A stretch of 64,000 nucleotides of DNA from Chryseobacterium rhizoplanae (GTDB taxonomy: Bacteria > Bacteroidota > Bacteroidia > Flavobacteriales > Weeksellaceae), in assembly GCF_900182655.1 (NCBI RefSeq), contig NZ_FXTC01000005.1:287072-351071 (forward strand), in the 5' to 3' direction. Both the position numbers and the translations under genes were made by a program. Below, in pieces: positions 44,962 to 53,956 of the stretch; positions within the stretch are counted from its first letter, which is position 1, and the number at the start of each line of letters is the position of its first letter. A model generated the notes under the pieces. The model was not told the DNA's origin. It made no database searches and was given only the letters and a program-made list of their open reading frames with translations.

Positions 44962-46824
44962 TTACGGCCAATACCCTGTAAGAGGGTTTCCACCAGCCCC
45001 CCCTGGTGTCATTGGTAGTTCACCCGGATTGTAATTGGATACTGAAACAGAGGTATCATAAATTCCATATAATACTACAGCCATATTAGTTCCTTTAAGG
45101 GCATGATCCCTTGAGTTAAAAATTAGACGGTACTTAAATTTCTTATTGCCTAACCCATTAAACCATTTACTACCTGATGTGTTGTATAAAGTAAATGTGG
45201 CTCCTGTTTCACTTAACTCAGGAAGAAGAACATTCGGACCGGCATGAGCTCCGATTTCTCCCGTTGTGATAGGTTTACTCGTATTGGCCTGCAAATAACA
45301 GTCTATAGAACCTAATGCTTCATTAGAATTGATAGAGCCATTCCATTTCTTTTCCTGCAGCGGATCATCACTCGATTTTATATACACCGAAGTTGACATT
45401 GTAGATCCTGTAAGATTTTTCACCCATACTTTATAATACCCCGGAACACCTAGCTGGAAATTTGAATTATCCTGCATCTCCAGTCTTATCATACCGTTAT
45501 CCGCACCATATTGACGTGAATTAGCTTCTCCGTTATACATGGTTTGCCAAACTTTAGGTTTTACATCAATACTAAATGAGCAACCTACATGTGAGCCACC
45601 GTTAATAGTATTGTTAATGCTGTAAGTAGAAGATTGATTATTACTTCCATTCGCTCCCATAGAAACCTCCTCAGCAGTCATAGGGAACTTACCCGTTTTA
45701 GCGATTGCAGCTTTCAGAATAACCGTCTGAGCTCCTGTAGTCACAGTGAGTTCTCCACTATCAAACAGTATCCCGTTTTTATCCGTTGATAACAATCTGA
45801 GTTTACCTGGTTGTGAAACGTTTACTGTTACATAAACTTTATTAGAGCTTGTGAGTTCAGTTGCCACTGTATATGTGCCTGTAACAGAAACGCTGGAGCA
45901 TGTAAAAATGGCAGCATTGACAGCCGGATGAGAAATATCAATATTACATAATGATCCATCAGAATTGGTCATTGATAAACTTGTATTGGCTGTGCTAGGT
46001 GTCCCACTATAAGCAATATCAATAGAAGTTATTGCTGATGTTGCCCCGGAAATACCTGCAAACGTATAGGAAACTCCATTAATGGTTTGATTAATAGCTG
46101 GAATATCTTTTGTTCCTGTTATAATTACCGGAACTTTTACAATACCTGTTCCCGATACCCCTTGGATCATAGTCGGAGTAACCGTTGCCATGGTACAATT
46201 ATAATTATAAGCAGCGACACTCCCTGAAGAGTTTTTAGTATAGGTACATACTGATATACCATTGCTTTTGACTGTAAAGTTTATTGTTGATGAAGAAGGA
46301 GATCCATTAGCATTAGCGATGGTTACATTTTGCACCCCGGTAGTTGTAAATGTACCAACTGCTGAATATGAAATTCCATTATCCGAAATAATATTGATAG
46401 CATAAGGCCCAATATGCGTGACATCAACGCTTACCGTTATGGTATTTCCGGAAACAGAACTACCTGTTGCATAAGTATTAGTATCAGCAGCTGGAAACTG
46501 ACTGCAATTCATGGTAAAATCAGCAAATGTTGAGGGATCACATGAAGTCTGGCATAATGACACCCATTTTTTCTGTGTAATATTCCAATAGTTATAACAT
46601 CCTGTATCGGTATTATAAATCAATAGCCCATCCCGGTTGGCGTCAATAGTTCCTGGTAATATAGCATCTCGCTGGACCTGTGACATCCTTGGTAACAGAA
46701 CCCCTTTTGTATTGGAAACAACATCAAGCATGGATTTGGCATTAGGACTCGTTGTACCGATTCCGACTTGCGCAAAGGCAATACAACTTAGCTGCAATAG
46801 AATAAAATAAAATATTTTTTTCAT
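44962..46824 (-). CDS. Secreted surface protein with Ig-like repeats
   Basis: 620 residues. Signal peptide 1-18 (ending AFAQ), then the Bacteroidota surface N-terminal module VGIGTTSPNAKSMLDV...GVLLPRMSQVQRDAI...GLLIYNT. About four tandem beta-domains of ~85-100 residues follow, each with GT-x-T-V and a Cys (NCTMATVTPTMIQGVSGTGIVKVPV, CSSVSVTGTYTVATE). The C-terminal ~170 residues are a separate beta domain ending in a Pro/Gly tail. No type A or B sorting domain is obvious. The ATG overlaps the stop of the preceding gene (TAATG), so translation is coupled. Confidence 0.75.
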   Translation of the reverse strand: MKKIFYFILLQLSCIAFAQVGIGTTSPNAKSMLDVVSNTKGVLLPRMSQVQRDAILPGTIDANRDGLLIYNTDTGCYNYWNITQKKWVSLCQTSCDPSTFADFTMNCSQFPAADTNTYATGSSVSGNTITVSVDVTHIGPYAINIISDNGISYSAVGTFTTTGVQNVTIANANGSPSSSTINFTVKSNGISVCTYTKNSSGSVAAYNYNCTMATVTPTMIQGVSGTGIVKVPVIITGTKDIPAINQTINGVSYTFAGISGATSAITSIDIAYSGTPSTANTSLSMTNSDGSLCNIDISHPAVNAAIFTCSSVSVTGTYTVATELTSSNKVYVTVNVSQPGKLRLLSTDKNGILFDSGELTVTTGAQTVILKAAIAKTGKFPMTAEEVSMGANGSNNQSSTYSINNTINGGSHVGCSFSIDVKPKVWQTMYNGEANSRQYGADNGMIRLEMQDNSNFQLGVPGYYKVWVKNLTGSTMSTSVYIKSSDDPLQEKKWNGSINSNEALGSIDCYLQANTSKPITTGEIGAHAGPNVLLPELSETGATFTLYNTSGSKWFNGLGNKKFKYRLIFNSRDHALKGTNMAVVLYGIYDTSVSVSNYNPGELPMTPGGAGGNPLTGYWP

Positions 46825-47186
46825 TATTTTTTCTTTTTAGAATTTTTACTTTGTTGAAGAAGCTTCAGATGTGGTTTAGGAACTGAAGAGTCCACATTTC
46901 CACACATCTGTTTCCATGTACCGGACAAAGCTTGGTAGTAATCAAAACACTTTTCATCCGTGTTATAAATAAGGAGACCATCCTCTTGTACAGAAACAGC
47001 TATTGCATCTCTTTCCAAAGTGGTTAATCGTGGAAATAATGCACCTGCATCTTTAGAATCGACATCTACTATTGCTTTTATGTCCGGGCGGAATGAAGAA
47101 CCCTTACTTATTCCCACACTTCCATTTTGCTGGGAATAAACAAAACCGGAAACAAAGCAAATAATAGCAAGCAAATTTTTTTTCAT
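46824..47186 (-). CDS. Small secreted protein, partner of the 44962-46824 protein
   Basis: 120 residues from the ATG at 47186 (MKKNLLAIICFVSGFVYSQ). It is a short version of the same N-terminal module: VGISKGSSFRPDIKAIVDV, ALFPRLTTLERDAIAVSVQEDGLLIYNTDEKCFDYY. A Lys-rich tail ends it. An upstream in-frame ATG at 47291 would put 35 non-signal residues first. It probably forms an operon with the larger protein. Confidence 0.7.
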   Translation of the reverse strand: MKKNLLAIICFVSGFVYSQQNGSVGISKGSSFRPDIKAIVDVDSKDAGALFPRLTTLERDAIAVSVQEDGLLIYNTDEKCFDYYQALSGTWKQMCGNVDSSVPKPHLKLLQQSKNSKKKK

Positions 47187-47523
47187 TTGTAATCTATTAT
47201 TGGTTAATAAAAAAATTAATATTTCTATATTTCTTAAGGTTAAGAAATGAATTGATACGAACGATCGCATATTGATAATACAAGGGGACAAAGATTATAT
47301 TTTAAAACAGATATGCATAAAATATCACATTACAATTAGTATACATTCTAGAAATCAGTATATACAAATCATATACAACAAACAATAGACTCATTCTAAA
47401 CGACTTACAATACATTATATAATGCAGAAACTTTTCAATTCATTTTTATTAACTCTCGAACAAGCAATAAAATAAGTAATGTTCTATAATAGATGATTTA
47501 TAGTTTATTCTAGAATATATCTA
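47187..47523. other. Leader and intergenic DNA, no gene seen
   Basis: AT-rich leader of the small secreted protein gene. No box of the fixed-spacing class at good quality. Confidence 0.45.
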
Positions 47524-47554
47524 AAAAAATAATCCGACCTCAGAAGATCGGATT
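47524..47554 (-). terminator. Terminator of the second glycosyltransferase gene
   Basis: 7-bp stem AATCCGA / TCGGATT followed on minus by ATTTTTTTAG, 72 nt after the stop. Confidence 0.75.
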
Positions 47555-47625
47555 GATAAAAGGAAATATACAAAAAATATTATTTGATTGGTATAAATAA
47601 CCTAGTTAATAATCAATGTAAAAAG

Positions 47626-48573
47626 TTAATTGAATAAAAATAAAGAATCCCTGAAATTGTTGTTATAGATATCAGCACGAATAATGGTGTAATCTGTAAT
47701 TATATATTTGAATATCATTTTCCATTTTCTTAAAAAAGAAGCGTCTCCAATGCTAAAGCTTTGGTACATTCTTCGAATATGTATTTTAATTTCTTCTGGA
47801 ATAGAATCCTCCATCTTAGCCCACTCATGAAGTTCTTTCCATAAAATGACCTTTTTCGTAGCAGGATTTACCTTATCCGGGATAATAAGACTGATCCTAT
47901 CTGGCACATAAATACCTCTCATCGCTATGGGATTATTGATAATACCAGAATATAGATTAAGATAGAAAGACGTCCGCAGTAGAAAATCAATATCTGTATA
48001 AAACGGTATAGGTTTAAAAAAATCTTTCATTTTTTTCATGAAAGATTCTTTTCGCAGAGTCAATGTATCGATATGCAGTTTTCCAAAAAGATTTCCTAAA
48101 GTCAGTTGACCGGCAAAAACTACCTCAGGAGGACATTTTTCACAAACCGTTGTCAAATAATTCCTATAAAGATGAAAATATTTATCTTTTGCTTTTTTTG
48201 AGTGATAATGAACCCCCAGAGCACCATAAATCCCCTCTACTCTGCTATTTTCAAACATTTCCTTTTCGGCATCAAATCGGTTGGGAAGATAGTGATCGTG
48301 AGCATTAAGAAATGCAAGATAATCTCCTTTTGATTTTTCAATTCCAAGATTTCTGCTTGCAGAAACTCCATGGTTTTGCAAATCAGAATGTTGAAAAAGC
48401 TTCACTCTTTCATGCTTATGCACTAGATCTTGACAGACACTTAATGATTGGTCATAAGACCCATCTTCAATAAGGATAACTTCGTAAACTTCTCCAAATT
48501 GTAAAGCAGATTCAACAGCATTTGTAATAAGTACTTCTGCATTACAGACAGGGATAATAACGGAAATTTTCAT
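47626..48573 (-). CDS. Family 2 glycosyltransferase (full-length paralogue)
   Basis: 315 residues. GT-A N terminus MKISVIIPVCNAEVLITNAVESAL; V-I-L-I-E-D-G-S-Y-D (about 33-42) is the usual DDGS segment; SRNLGIEKSKGDYLAFLNAHDHYLP (about 74-98) replaces the DxD by N-A-H-D. The ~70 C-terminal residues (KWKMIFKYIITDYTIIRADIY) are present here and missing in the copy at 9430. It is clearly homologous over residues 1-235. Probable role in surface polysaccharide or protein glycosylation; the altered DxD leaves catalysis open. Confidence 0.76.
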   Translation of the reverse strand: MKISVIIPVCNAEVLITNAVESALQFGEVYEVILIEDGSYDQSLSVCQDLVHKHERVKLFQHSDLQNHGVSASRNLGIEKSKGDYLAFLNAHDHYLPNRFDAEKEMFENSRVEGIYGALGVHYHSKKAKDKYFHLYRNYLTTVCEKCPPEVVFAGQLTLGNLFGKLHIDTLTLRKESFMKKMKDFFKPIPFYTDIDFLLRTSFYLNLYSGIINNPIAMRGIYVPDRISLIIPDKVNPATKKVILWKELHEWAKMEDSIPEEIKIHIRRMYQSFSIGDASFLRKWKMIFKYIITDYTIIRADIYNNNFRDSLFLFN

Positions 48574-48728
48574 TAAATAAATTTTTAATCTTCTGCTTCA
48601 TTCATATTCAAGCAGAGAAAAGATTCTCTCTACAATCTACAGTTTTGAATAAAAATGATGTTCGAAGGTTATATATGATTAAGAGACGACTATTTTCAAT
48701 AAGTAGATGGAGTTCTGAAAATGCACTG

Positions 48729-49871
48729 CTATTTTATAACATCATAATCAAAAACAAGAACACCGCCAATCGGGTCCAAGTATGAACCTACAAAACTTTT
48801 GAACTTATCATGCATAGGATCAAAATGTTTAGGATTATTTTGAAAAGGCTTTCCAACATAATAATTACGGTCTTCCAGTGATAAAAAGCTAAGATGGAAC
48901 GCTATTTCAAAATTAAGATTTGCTGCAGACTTATTATTCTCATAACCATATTCAATAAACTGAATATAAGGTTTGCCGTTTTTAAGTGAATTTTTAAGTT
49001 CCATAAAACGGTCAATTACCATCTGCTTTTCAGCCTCTGTTAAATCCTTTCGGAATTTGAACAAAACCCAGTGGTCCAATCTGTATTCTTTTCCTGGAAC
49101 ATCTCCTTTTCCTTTTTCATTACTTAAAAAATCAAAACAGAAAAGCTCATTGTCTGGATCCATATAAGGTGTCAGTGAATCTTTGAAATCTCTATATGTC
49201 AATATGGAGCTCTCCGATTCATATAACTTTCCGTCAAAATAATCCCGATCCTCATAAGAACGGAAAGAAATCCTTATTCCTACATCATATCCTGCATTCA
49301 GGCCTTCTTTACTATTCTGAAAACCATATTCTATTTTTAAATAGAGTTTTCCGTTTTTTAAAGAACTGCCTAATTCCGTAATTTTTCGTAAAAATTCCTC
49401 TTTTTTTTCCTCAGAAAGATCTTTTTTTAATCTGATTAAAACCAATCTTTCAATCCTCTGTCTTGGTTGTACTACCTCAAATTTCGGATCACACGATAAA
49501 GCAGAAAATGCCAATACGGTCAGAATTCCAACACATAAAATCCTGAACAGCTTTGAGCCATTCTTATACCTACTCATCGTATACTGATTAACAATTTCAC
49601 AATATTCCCAAAGAACGTCACCCCCATCCGGAATTAGTTTTCCTTTTTCGTTTATCTTTTCTTCCTGTAAAATCTCTTTAATGCTATCGAAATCCTCATC
49701 GAAAACCTTCAAGTATACACCCTCAGTAGTTTCAGATATCATGAAATCAGTCAGAATGGCCCGTTCATTCATAATATAACTTTTGAATCCTCTTTCCCTT
49801 AGAGTTTGCCTATCTTTTTTAGCAAAAAGCGGATTGTTGTAAAATTGAAATGTAACTAAATGATCAATCAT
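48729..49871 (-). CDS. Fusion protein: DUF2007-like domain, lipoprotein-type TM segment, two Dabb domains
   Basis: 380 residues. Residues 1-~75 match the DUF2007-like fold (LVTFQFYNNPLFAKKDRQTLRERGFKSYIMNER...GVYLKVFDEDFDSIKEILQ). Residues ~104-128 are a hydrophobic segment with a lipobox (RILCVGILTVLAFSALSC). Two stress-responsive A/B barrel (Dabb) repeats follow, ~140-245 and ~265-378 (LVLIRLKKDLSEEKKEEFL..., WVLFKFRKDLTEAEKQMV..., with ENRDYYVGKP-like segments). Internal ATG MSRYKNGSK just before the lipobox could start a separate lipoprotein, so this looks like a joined pair of genes. Ligand unknown. Confidence 0.72.
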   Translation of the reverse strand: MIDHLVTFQFYNNPLFAKKDRQTLRERGFKSYIMNERAILTDFMISETTEGVYLKVFDEDFDSIKEILQEEKINEKGKLIPDGGDVLWEYCEIVNQYTMSRYKNGSKLFRILCVGILTVLAFSALSCDPKFEVVQPRQRIERLVLIRLKKDLSEEKKEEFLRKITELGSSLKNGKLYLKIEYGFQNSKEGLNAGYDVGIRISFRSYEDRDYFDGKLYESESSILTYRDFKDSLTPYMDPDNELFCFDFLSNEKGKGDVPGKEYRLDHWVLFKFRKDLTEAEKQMVIDRFMELKNSLKNGKPYIQFIEYGYENNKSAANLNFEIAFHLSFLSLEDRNYYVGKPFQNNPKHFDPMHDKFKSFVGSYLDPIGGVLVFDYDVIK

Positions 49872-49992
49872 CTGTAATCTTTTAAAGCTCTTATAATTTG
49901 TTGTACAAACATGCCATACGAATTATCGAATCCATCTTTGAAATATCTATAAATATTCAAGTGAAAACTTTTTTAATGGATCTTACGATAGG

Positions 49993-50592
49993 TTAATGAC
50001 TTAATGTCAAACAAGTTCCTCTATTAAGTTCCTTTACTTTTTCATATCTTGCTCCACAAATACTTCCACTAATACTGTATTTACCTTTTTCAAGTACTAT
50101 AAAATTTTCACCATCGTGAGGCACTGCAAGATCATACTTTTCAATTCCTTCTGTAATATGTAGAATGGTATTACAATGACTATGATTTTTAATAACAAGT
50201 ATTGCATTAGGTGAATCGCGATTACTGCTAAACATTTCATTCAAAAAATCAGCAGTCTTATCCTTGTGCTTAATTTTGTCAGCCTGTAAAAGTTTTTCAA
50301 ATTTCTCCGGATCAACATCTGAATCACAGTCTTTATTCACAGTCAGTGGTCTGATTTCAATAGGCTTTGAATCCCTTGATCTTTTCATCCACTCATCATT
50401 TTTAAGATCTATAATCCTTTTCTTTAATAAAGCATTCTTAGGATCATCCGAATGGGATCTCTTAAGATAATTTTGAATCTCGTTAATATTATTACTTACG
50501 AGAATACTATTTAGACTTTTTGTTCCACTGCATTGAATCAACATTACAGCCATAATAAGCAAAAGCTTAACTTTTACTATTTCTTTCATCAT
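49993..50592 (-). CDS. Hypothetical lipoprotein (possibly DUF6759 type)
   Basis: 199 residues. The lipobox LIQCSG lies at about residues 18-23. A helical part (DPKNALLKKRIIDLKNDEWMKRSRDSKP) is followed by a beta-rich C-terminal domain with three Cys (NAILVIKNHSHCNTILHI, KGKYSISGSICGARYEKVKELNRGTCLTLSH). It looks like the DUF6759 proteins of Chryseobacterium, but the name is from memory. Last gene of a possible operon with the HTH genes upstream, 38 bp away. Confidence 0.62.
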   Translation of the reverse strand: MMKEIVKVKLLLIMAVMLIQCSGTKSLNSILVSNNINEIQNYLKRSHSDDPKNALLKKRIIDLKNDEWMKRSRDSKPIEIRPLTVNKDCDSDVDPEKFEKLLQADKIKHKDKTADFLNEMFSSNRDSPNAILVIKNHSHCNTILHITEGIEKYDLAVPHDGENFIVLEKGKYSISGSICGARYEKVKELNRGTCLTLSH

Positions 50593-50630
50593 TGTGTTTT
50601 ATATGTAATTAAATTTAGAAACTAATATGA

Positions 50631-51086
50631 CTAATCAGCCTCGGTTTTGCTTTTTGTGTATTTGGCTATCCACTTATTTAAGGTACTTTTTGGAATCCCA
50701 TATTCTAAAGTTATCTCATTAACCGTTTTCTGTTGAGTTGTTATAAGTTCGGTCATAAAATCAATAACTTCTTTTGTATAGATATTTTTTCTGAATTTAG
50801 GCATTGAACTCTGATCACTAGTGGATGTATTTCGTGTGATAGTAGATGCCGCCGGTGCATATAAAATCAGATGCTGTGAATAAATACGAAAAAAATCATA
50901 TTCCAATAGTTTACTCCACATCAGCAGATAATTAGAATCAATACTTTCCTTCTTGTACATATCCAAAACCTCTACTGGACTTAATGATAAGAAGGAACAA
51001 ATTCTTGATTCGTTGATATTTAGTTCCAGAACCCTTTTCTTTAAAAGTGTTCCAATATGTATATTTTTAAATATATTAGAATTCAT
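50631..51086 (-). CDS. HTH protein 2 of the TlpA-linked pair
   Basis: 151 residues. The N-terminal part is helical and resembles XRE-like or phage-repressor helices (IHIGTLLKKRVLELNINESRICSFLSLSP). The C-terminal ~50 residues are a transposase-type helix-turn-helix (YTKEVIDFMTELITTQQKTVNEITLEYGIPKSTLNKWIAKY). No DDE or other catalytic domain follows. 45 bp after the first HTH gene. Probably a DNA-binding regulator. Confidence 0.65.
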   Translation of the reverse strand: MNSNIFKNIHIGTLLKKRVLELNINESRICSFLSLSPVEVLDMYKKESIDSNYLLMWSKLLEYDFFRIYSQHLILYAPAASTITRNTSTSDQSSMPKFRKNIYTKEVIDFMTELITTQQKTVNEITLEYGIPKSTLNKWIAKYTKSKTEAD

Positions 51087-51131
51087 TACTTACCCGTTTT
51101 GATGAATTAAATTGATTAATGAAATAATCGG

Positions 51132-51497
51132 TTATAAAAATAATTTTTTCCATTTTGCAACCGTATTCCGACTCAGCCTGAAATATTGGGCAAGCTGTAG
51201 ATTGCTGCATTTATACTTTTTCTGGTAGTCAAGAATTCTTAGAATCGTATTAGGATCATAAGACTTATGCCTTGCATTAAAAGATATCGCTTCATGATCA
51301 TCCTTTCCGGTAATAATTCCACTAAGTTTCAATACATCATAACTCATCAGATGGTCCTTTTCGAGAAAGACTCTGCATCTTTCCATAAGATGCGGATATT
51401 TTAACGTGATAAGGTCTGTATATATTCTTTTATAGTCAGGCACTCTAGATGCCGGAGACTTTCTTTTTTTGGTATTTTTCATATTAATATTTTGCAT
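51132..51497 (-). CDS. HTH protein 1 of the TlpA-linked pair
   Basis: 121 residues. A basic start (MKNTKKRKSPASRVPDYKRIYTDLI), a helical middle with HLMERCRVFLEKDHLMSYDVLKL, and a C-terminal HTH (DPNTILRILDYQKKYKCSNLQLAQYFRLSRNTVAKWKKLF). It begins 1 bp after the stop of the thioredoxin-like gene, so it is co-transcribed and coupled. DNA binding is likely; targets unknown. An internal ATG at 51482 is an alternative start. Confidence 0.66.
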   Translation of the reverse strand: MQNINMKNTKKRKSPASRVPDYKRIYTDLITLKYPHLMERCRVFLEKDHLMSYDVLKLSGIITGKDDHEAISFNARHKSYDPNTILRILDYQKKYKCSNLQLAQYFRLSRNTVAKWKKLFL

Positions 51498-51498
51498 T

Positions 51499-52917
51499 TT
51501 ATTGCTGAGGTGCTACATAAGGTCGTGGAGGTTTTCGTATTTTTCTCCATAATTCTGTTGACGGATCGGCAAGTGCTTTTAGTGCAGACTCTGCAGTACT
51601 TTCACGGGTAACAATGTTTCCGCGCTGATCAATAACGAATAATGTAGGAGTTGCATGAACGCCGTAATTCATAAAATTGTCTCCTTTCATTCCCTGAAGG
51701 TCACAGGATAAAGTAGCTTTCCACTGCAGTTTATCAACACCGTCTTTAAAAACTTTCTGATCTGTATCTCCGGAAATAGCAATCAAACGGATTTTACTTT
51801 TGAGAAGATCCCCCTGCTTTTCAGCAAGCATTTTCATCTCCGTTTCGCAATGTCCACAGTCTGACAAGTAAAATACAAGAAGGGTCTTCTGGTATTGAGC
51901 ATCTGTAAAATCTATTTTTTTGGCAACATTAGAGCCATTTTCAAATGAGCTAATGGTAAGATCCGGTGCTTTATTGCCCGGAGTCGCTTTCTGATATACT
52001 GACAGAATACCATTATAAGAGGTAATTTTACCAGAACCTAAAACAATCGGAGAAAGCTTTGCAATGATATTATCATTCCCAGATTGAGTGAGATAATAGG
52101 TAATTCGGTCTGTAAATTCAGTATAGAGCTTATTGTCTGAAATTCGATCTCCTATACGCTTAAAGTCAGTTGTAAAAATCTGCCCACCGTCTTTTTTTTC
52201 TTCAAGGTCTGTAAATATCGCAATAACGCCATCCCAATGTCCCGAAGAATAAAGACTGGTCCACGAAATATTTTCTGTGATTGTGCGAAGAATTTCTTTT
52301 CTATTGTCCTCTTCATTTTCCTTTAAAGCTCCTCCGAGTCCATTGGTGAGATTTACGGTTTGCAGAAAACCGGATGCATAGTCCTTGTTTTTCTCAAGAT
52401 TCTTCTGAAAACCTGTATAACGGTCTTTTTGTATAGCCAGCTCTTTTTGATAAAGGCTGTAGTTTTTATCATCCTTTGGATAAGCTTTGATCACCATGTT
52501 CATGGCAACAAAGCGGTCAACAATTGATTTTTGTGCGCTATATCGGGAATTCAAAAAGCTGTTTTCATCGTTGTTTTTATAGATGATATTTTTATTATCC
52601 GGTATAGCAGAAGTGCATTCTACAGAAAAGTTGTGGCCAGGGATAATCATATCAAGACCTCCCCCTTCCTGGGTTCCGGTAATCAGCCATCTGGACATTC
52701 CCGTGTAGGGAGATAGCTCTTTGGGAACTTCCAAAGTAAACCTACCATCAGCAGGTATGGTTCCTTTTTGAACCTTAGTATCTTTTCCTTGAAAAAGAAT
52801 AAAGTCATAAGTCTTGCCGGCAAAGTGAGGAAAATACATGCTGACAGATTGCCCTGAAATACTAATGGTAGTACTTAAGAAAATGATAATCAGTATGAGT
52901 TTGTTTTTGTAGTACAT
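51499..52917 (-). CDS. TlpA-like thioredoxin-fold protein (periplasmic)
   Basis: 472 residues. Signal peptide to ~22 (ending SISGQ). The N-terminal ~110 residues are a DUF4369-like beta domain (FAGKTYDFILFQGKDTKVQKGTIPADGRFTLEVP). The C-terminal thioredoxin fold has the redox motif C-G-H-C (LSDCGHCETEM, about residues 353-362), GDTDQKVFKDGV and a cis-Pro loop (ATPTLFVIDQRGNIV). It should reduce or isomerise disulfides in the periplasm. Hairpin repeat copy 3 lies ~100 bp upstream. Confidence 0.85.
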   Translation of the reverse strand: MYYKNKLILIIIFLSTTISISGQSVSMYFPHFAGKTYDFILFQGKDTKVQKGTIPADGRFTLEVPKELSPYTGMSRWLITGTQEGGGLDMIIPGHNFSVECTSAIPDNKNIIYKNNDENSFLNSRYSAQKSIVDRFVAMNMVIKAYPKDDKNYSLYQKELAIQKDRYTGFQKNLEKNKDYASGFLQTVNLTNGLGGALKENEEDNRKEILRTITENISWTSLYSSGHWDGVIAIFTDLEEKKDGGQIFTTDFKRIGDRISDNKLYTEFTDRITYYLTQSGNDNIIAKLSPIVLGSGKITSYNGILSVYQKATPGNKAPDLTISSFENGSNVAKKIDFTDAQYQKTLLVFYLSDCGHCETEMKMLAEKQGDLLKSKIRLIAISGDTDQKVFKDGVDKLQWKATLSCDLQGMKGDNFMNYGVHATPTLFVIDQRGNIVTRESTAESALKALADPSTELWRKIRKPPRPYVAPQQ

Positions 52918-53013
52918 AAAATTTAATGAAATTAAAATGGGTAATTAGTTTTTTTAAGTTTCTTTTATTGACAATTTCTTAAAATGCAATTACTGATATT
53001 CTTTGGTATTTTG

Positions 53014-53113
53014 GTGGGGGCGCCGTACTGCTAGCCAAGTAAAAATAAAATGCTTGTACAATCTTTTTTACTACTCAAAATAGTTCTCAGCAGCAGCTAC
53101 GGACTATGCTCCC
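53014..53113 (-). repeat. Long-stem repeat element, copy 3, in the leader of the TlpA-like gene
   Basis: Arms GGGAGCATAGTCCGTAGCTG and GCAGTACGGCGCCCCC match copy 1. On minus the TlpA-like start follows ~97 nt later, so the element may be in that gene's 5' leader. The loop differs from the other copies. Confidence 0.5.
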
Positions 53114-53159
53114 ATATTGTTCATAATTATTATTAATAATGAGCTTATATTTTAATAAA

Positions 53160-53183
53160 GTGCAGCAAATTTCTTTGCTGCAC
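53160..53183 (-). repeat. GTGCAGCAAA hairpin
   Basis: 10-bp stem GTGCAGCAAA / TTTGCTGCAC. On minus preceded by AGGGTTTGTTTCTTCATT and CAAACC, exactly as at 13544; compared with that copy the stem carries compensating changes (G-C to A-T), which supports a conserved RNA hairpin. Confidence 0.62.
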
Positions 53184-53278
53184 GGGTTTGAATGAAGAAA
53201 CAAACCCTATAAAATAGTCTATTAATGTGCTAATCAATACCAATTATTAGATTTAAGGTGAAACACAGTTATTGATCC

Positions 53279-53329
53279 CTACCTGCCTGAGCATAAAATA
53301 CTAAAAACAAATAATATATACTTTTTCAT
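53279..53329 (-). pseudogene. Decayed start of a secreted-protein gene
   Basis: 16 codons, MKKYILFVFSILCSGR and stop. Signal-peptide-like and placed after the promoter at 53458-53530 and before the hairpin at 53160, as in the blocks at 13.5 and 16.9 kb. Confidence 0.4.
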
Positions 53330-53457
53330 TTATATAACATTTAATGATTATTTATTGTTTTAATCCTAATAAATTGATTGAGATGATTTTGTCTATATAC
53401 TAACTTAATTTATCTTAAAGCTGAAAACACATTAAGTCATTAAGAAAGTATCTCAAA

Positions 53458-53530
53458 CAAATTTAGGATCTCCTGGGCAAAAAAAACATTGATTAACAGT
53501 CATATTACAACTATCTAACTGTAGTTTTTT
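53458..53530 (-). promoter_or_regulatory. Fixed-spacing promoter (38-nt class) before a decayed ORF
   Basis: On minus: AAAAAACTA (53530-53522), 8 nt, TAGTTGTAAT (53513-53504), 38 nt, TAAATTTG (53465-53458). Confidence 0.65.
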
Positions 53531-53573
53531 AACTATTTACAATTGATAATCGGTCAGTTTTAAACATAAAAAA

Positions 53574-53597
53574 TGTGGCAAAATATATTTGCCACAC
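53574..53597 (-). repeat. TGTGGCAAA hairpin with leader motif
   Basis: Stem GTGTGGCAAA-type / TTTGCCACA, preceded on minus by CATCCTTAGTCTTTTTGGG and followed by TTTTTTATG. The same CATCCTTAGTnTTTGGG leader is found before the hairpin at 54600. Confidence 0.55.
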
Positions 53598-53680
53598 AAA
53601 GGGTAAACCCAAAAAGACTAAGGATGAAAAAAAATAGTAATTAAATTACTGACTCTGATGTTAAAAAAGATATACTTAAG

Positions 53681-53717
53681 AAAAGGCCCGGCATTGGTTG
53701 CACGATCAGTGCCGGGC
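53681..53717 (-). terminator. Terminator after the first lipocalin-like lipoprotein
   Basis: 8-bp GC-rich stem GCCCGGCA / TGCCGGGC, then CTTTTC on minus. 240 nt after the stop. Confidence 0.65.
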
Positions 53718-53956
53718 GCTCAAAATTAAAATAATAAGGATAGCATTATGTTTTGACATGAAAAAATATATACTTCTGCTATACTGTTATCCCGGCACTT
53801 AACCGAAGTTTATAAGAAAGGTTCCTTATTTTTATTAGTTTTATCCGCTCAATAGTATTTAACGGAACCTACCTAAGAAAAACGCCAAACAAATCAGAAA
53901 CTATGCATTATAAATCAGGGGTAGAAAGTGTCTTATTATTTTAATTGAATATTTAT

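Noticed and set aside
50631..51497. Insertion sequence (two-ORF transposase)
   Set aside because: The HTH motifs resemble transposase N termini, but there is no catalytic domain, no terminal inverted repeats and no target duplication; the genes are in an operon with a thioredoxin-like gene.
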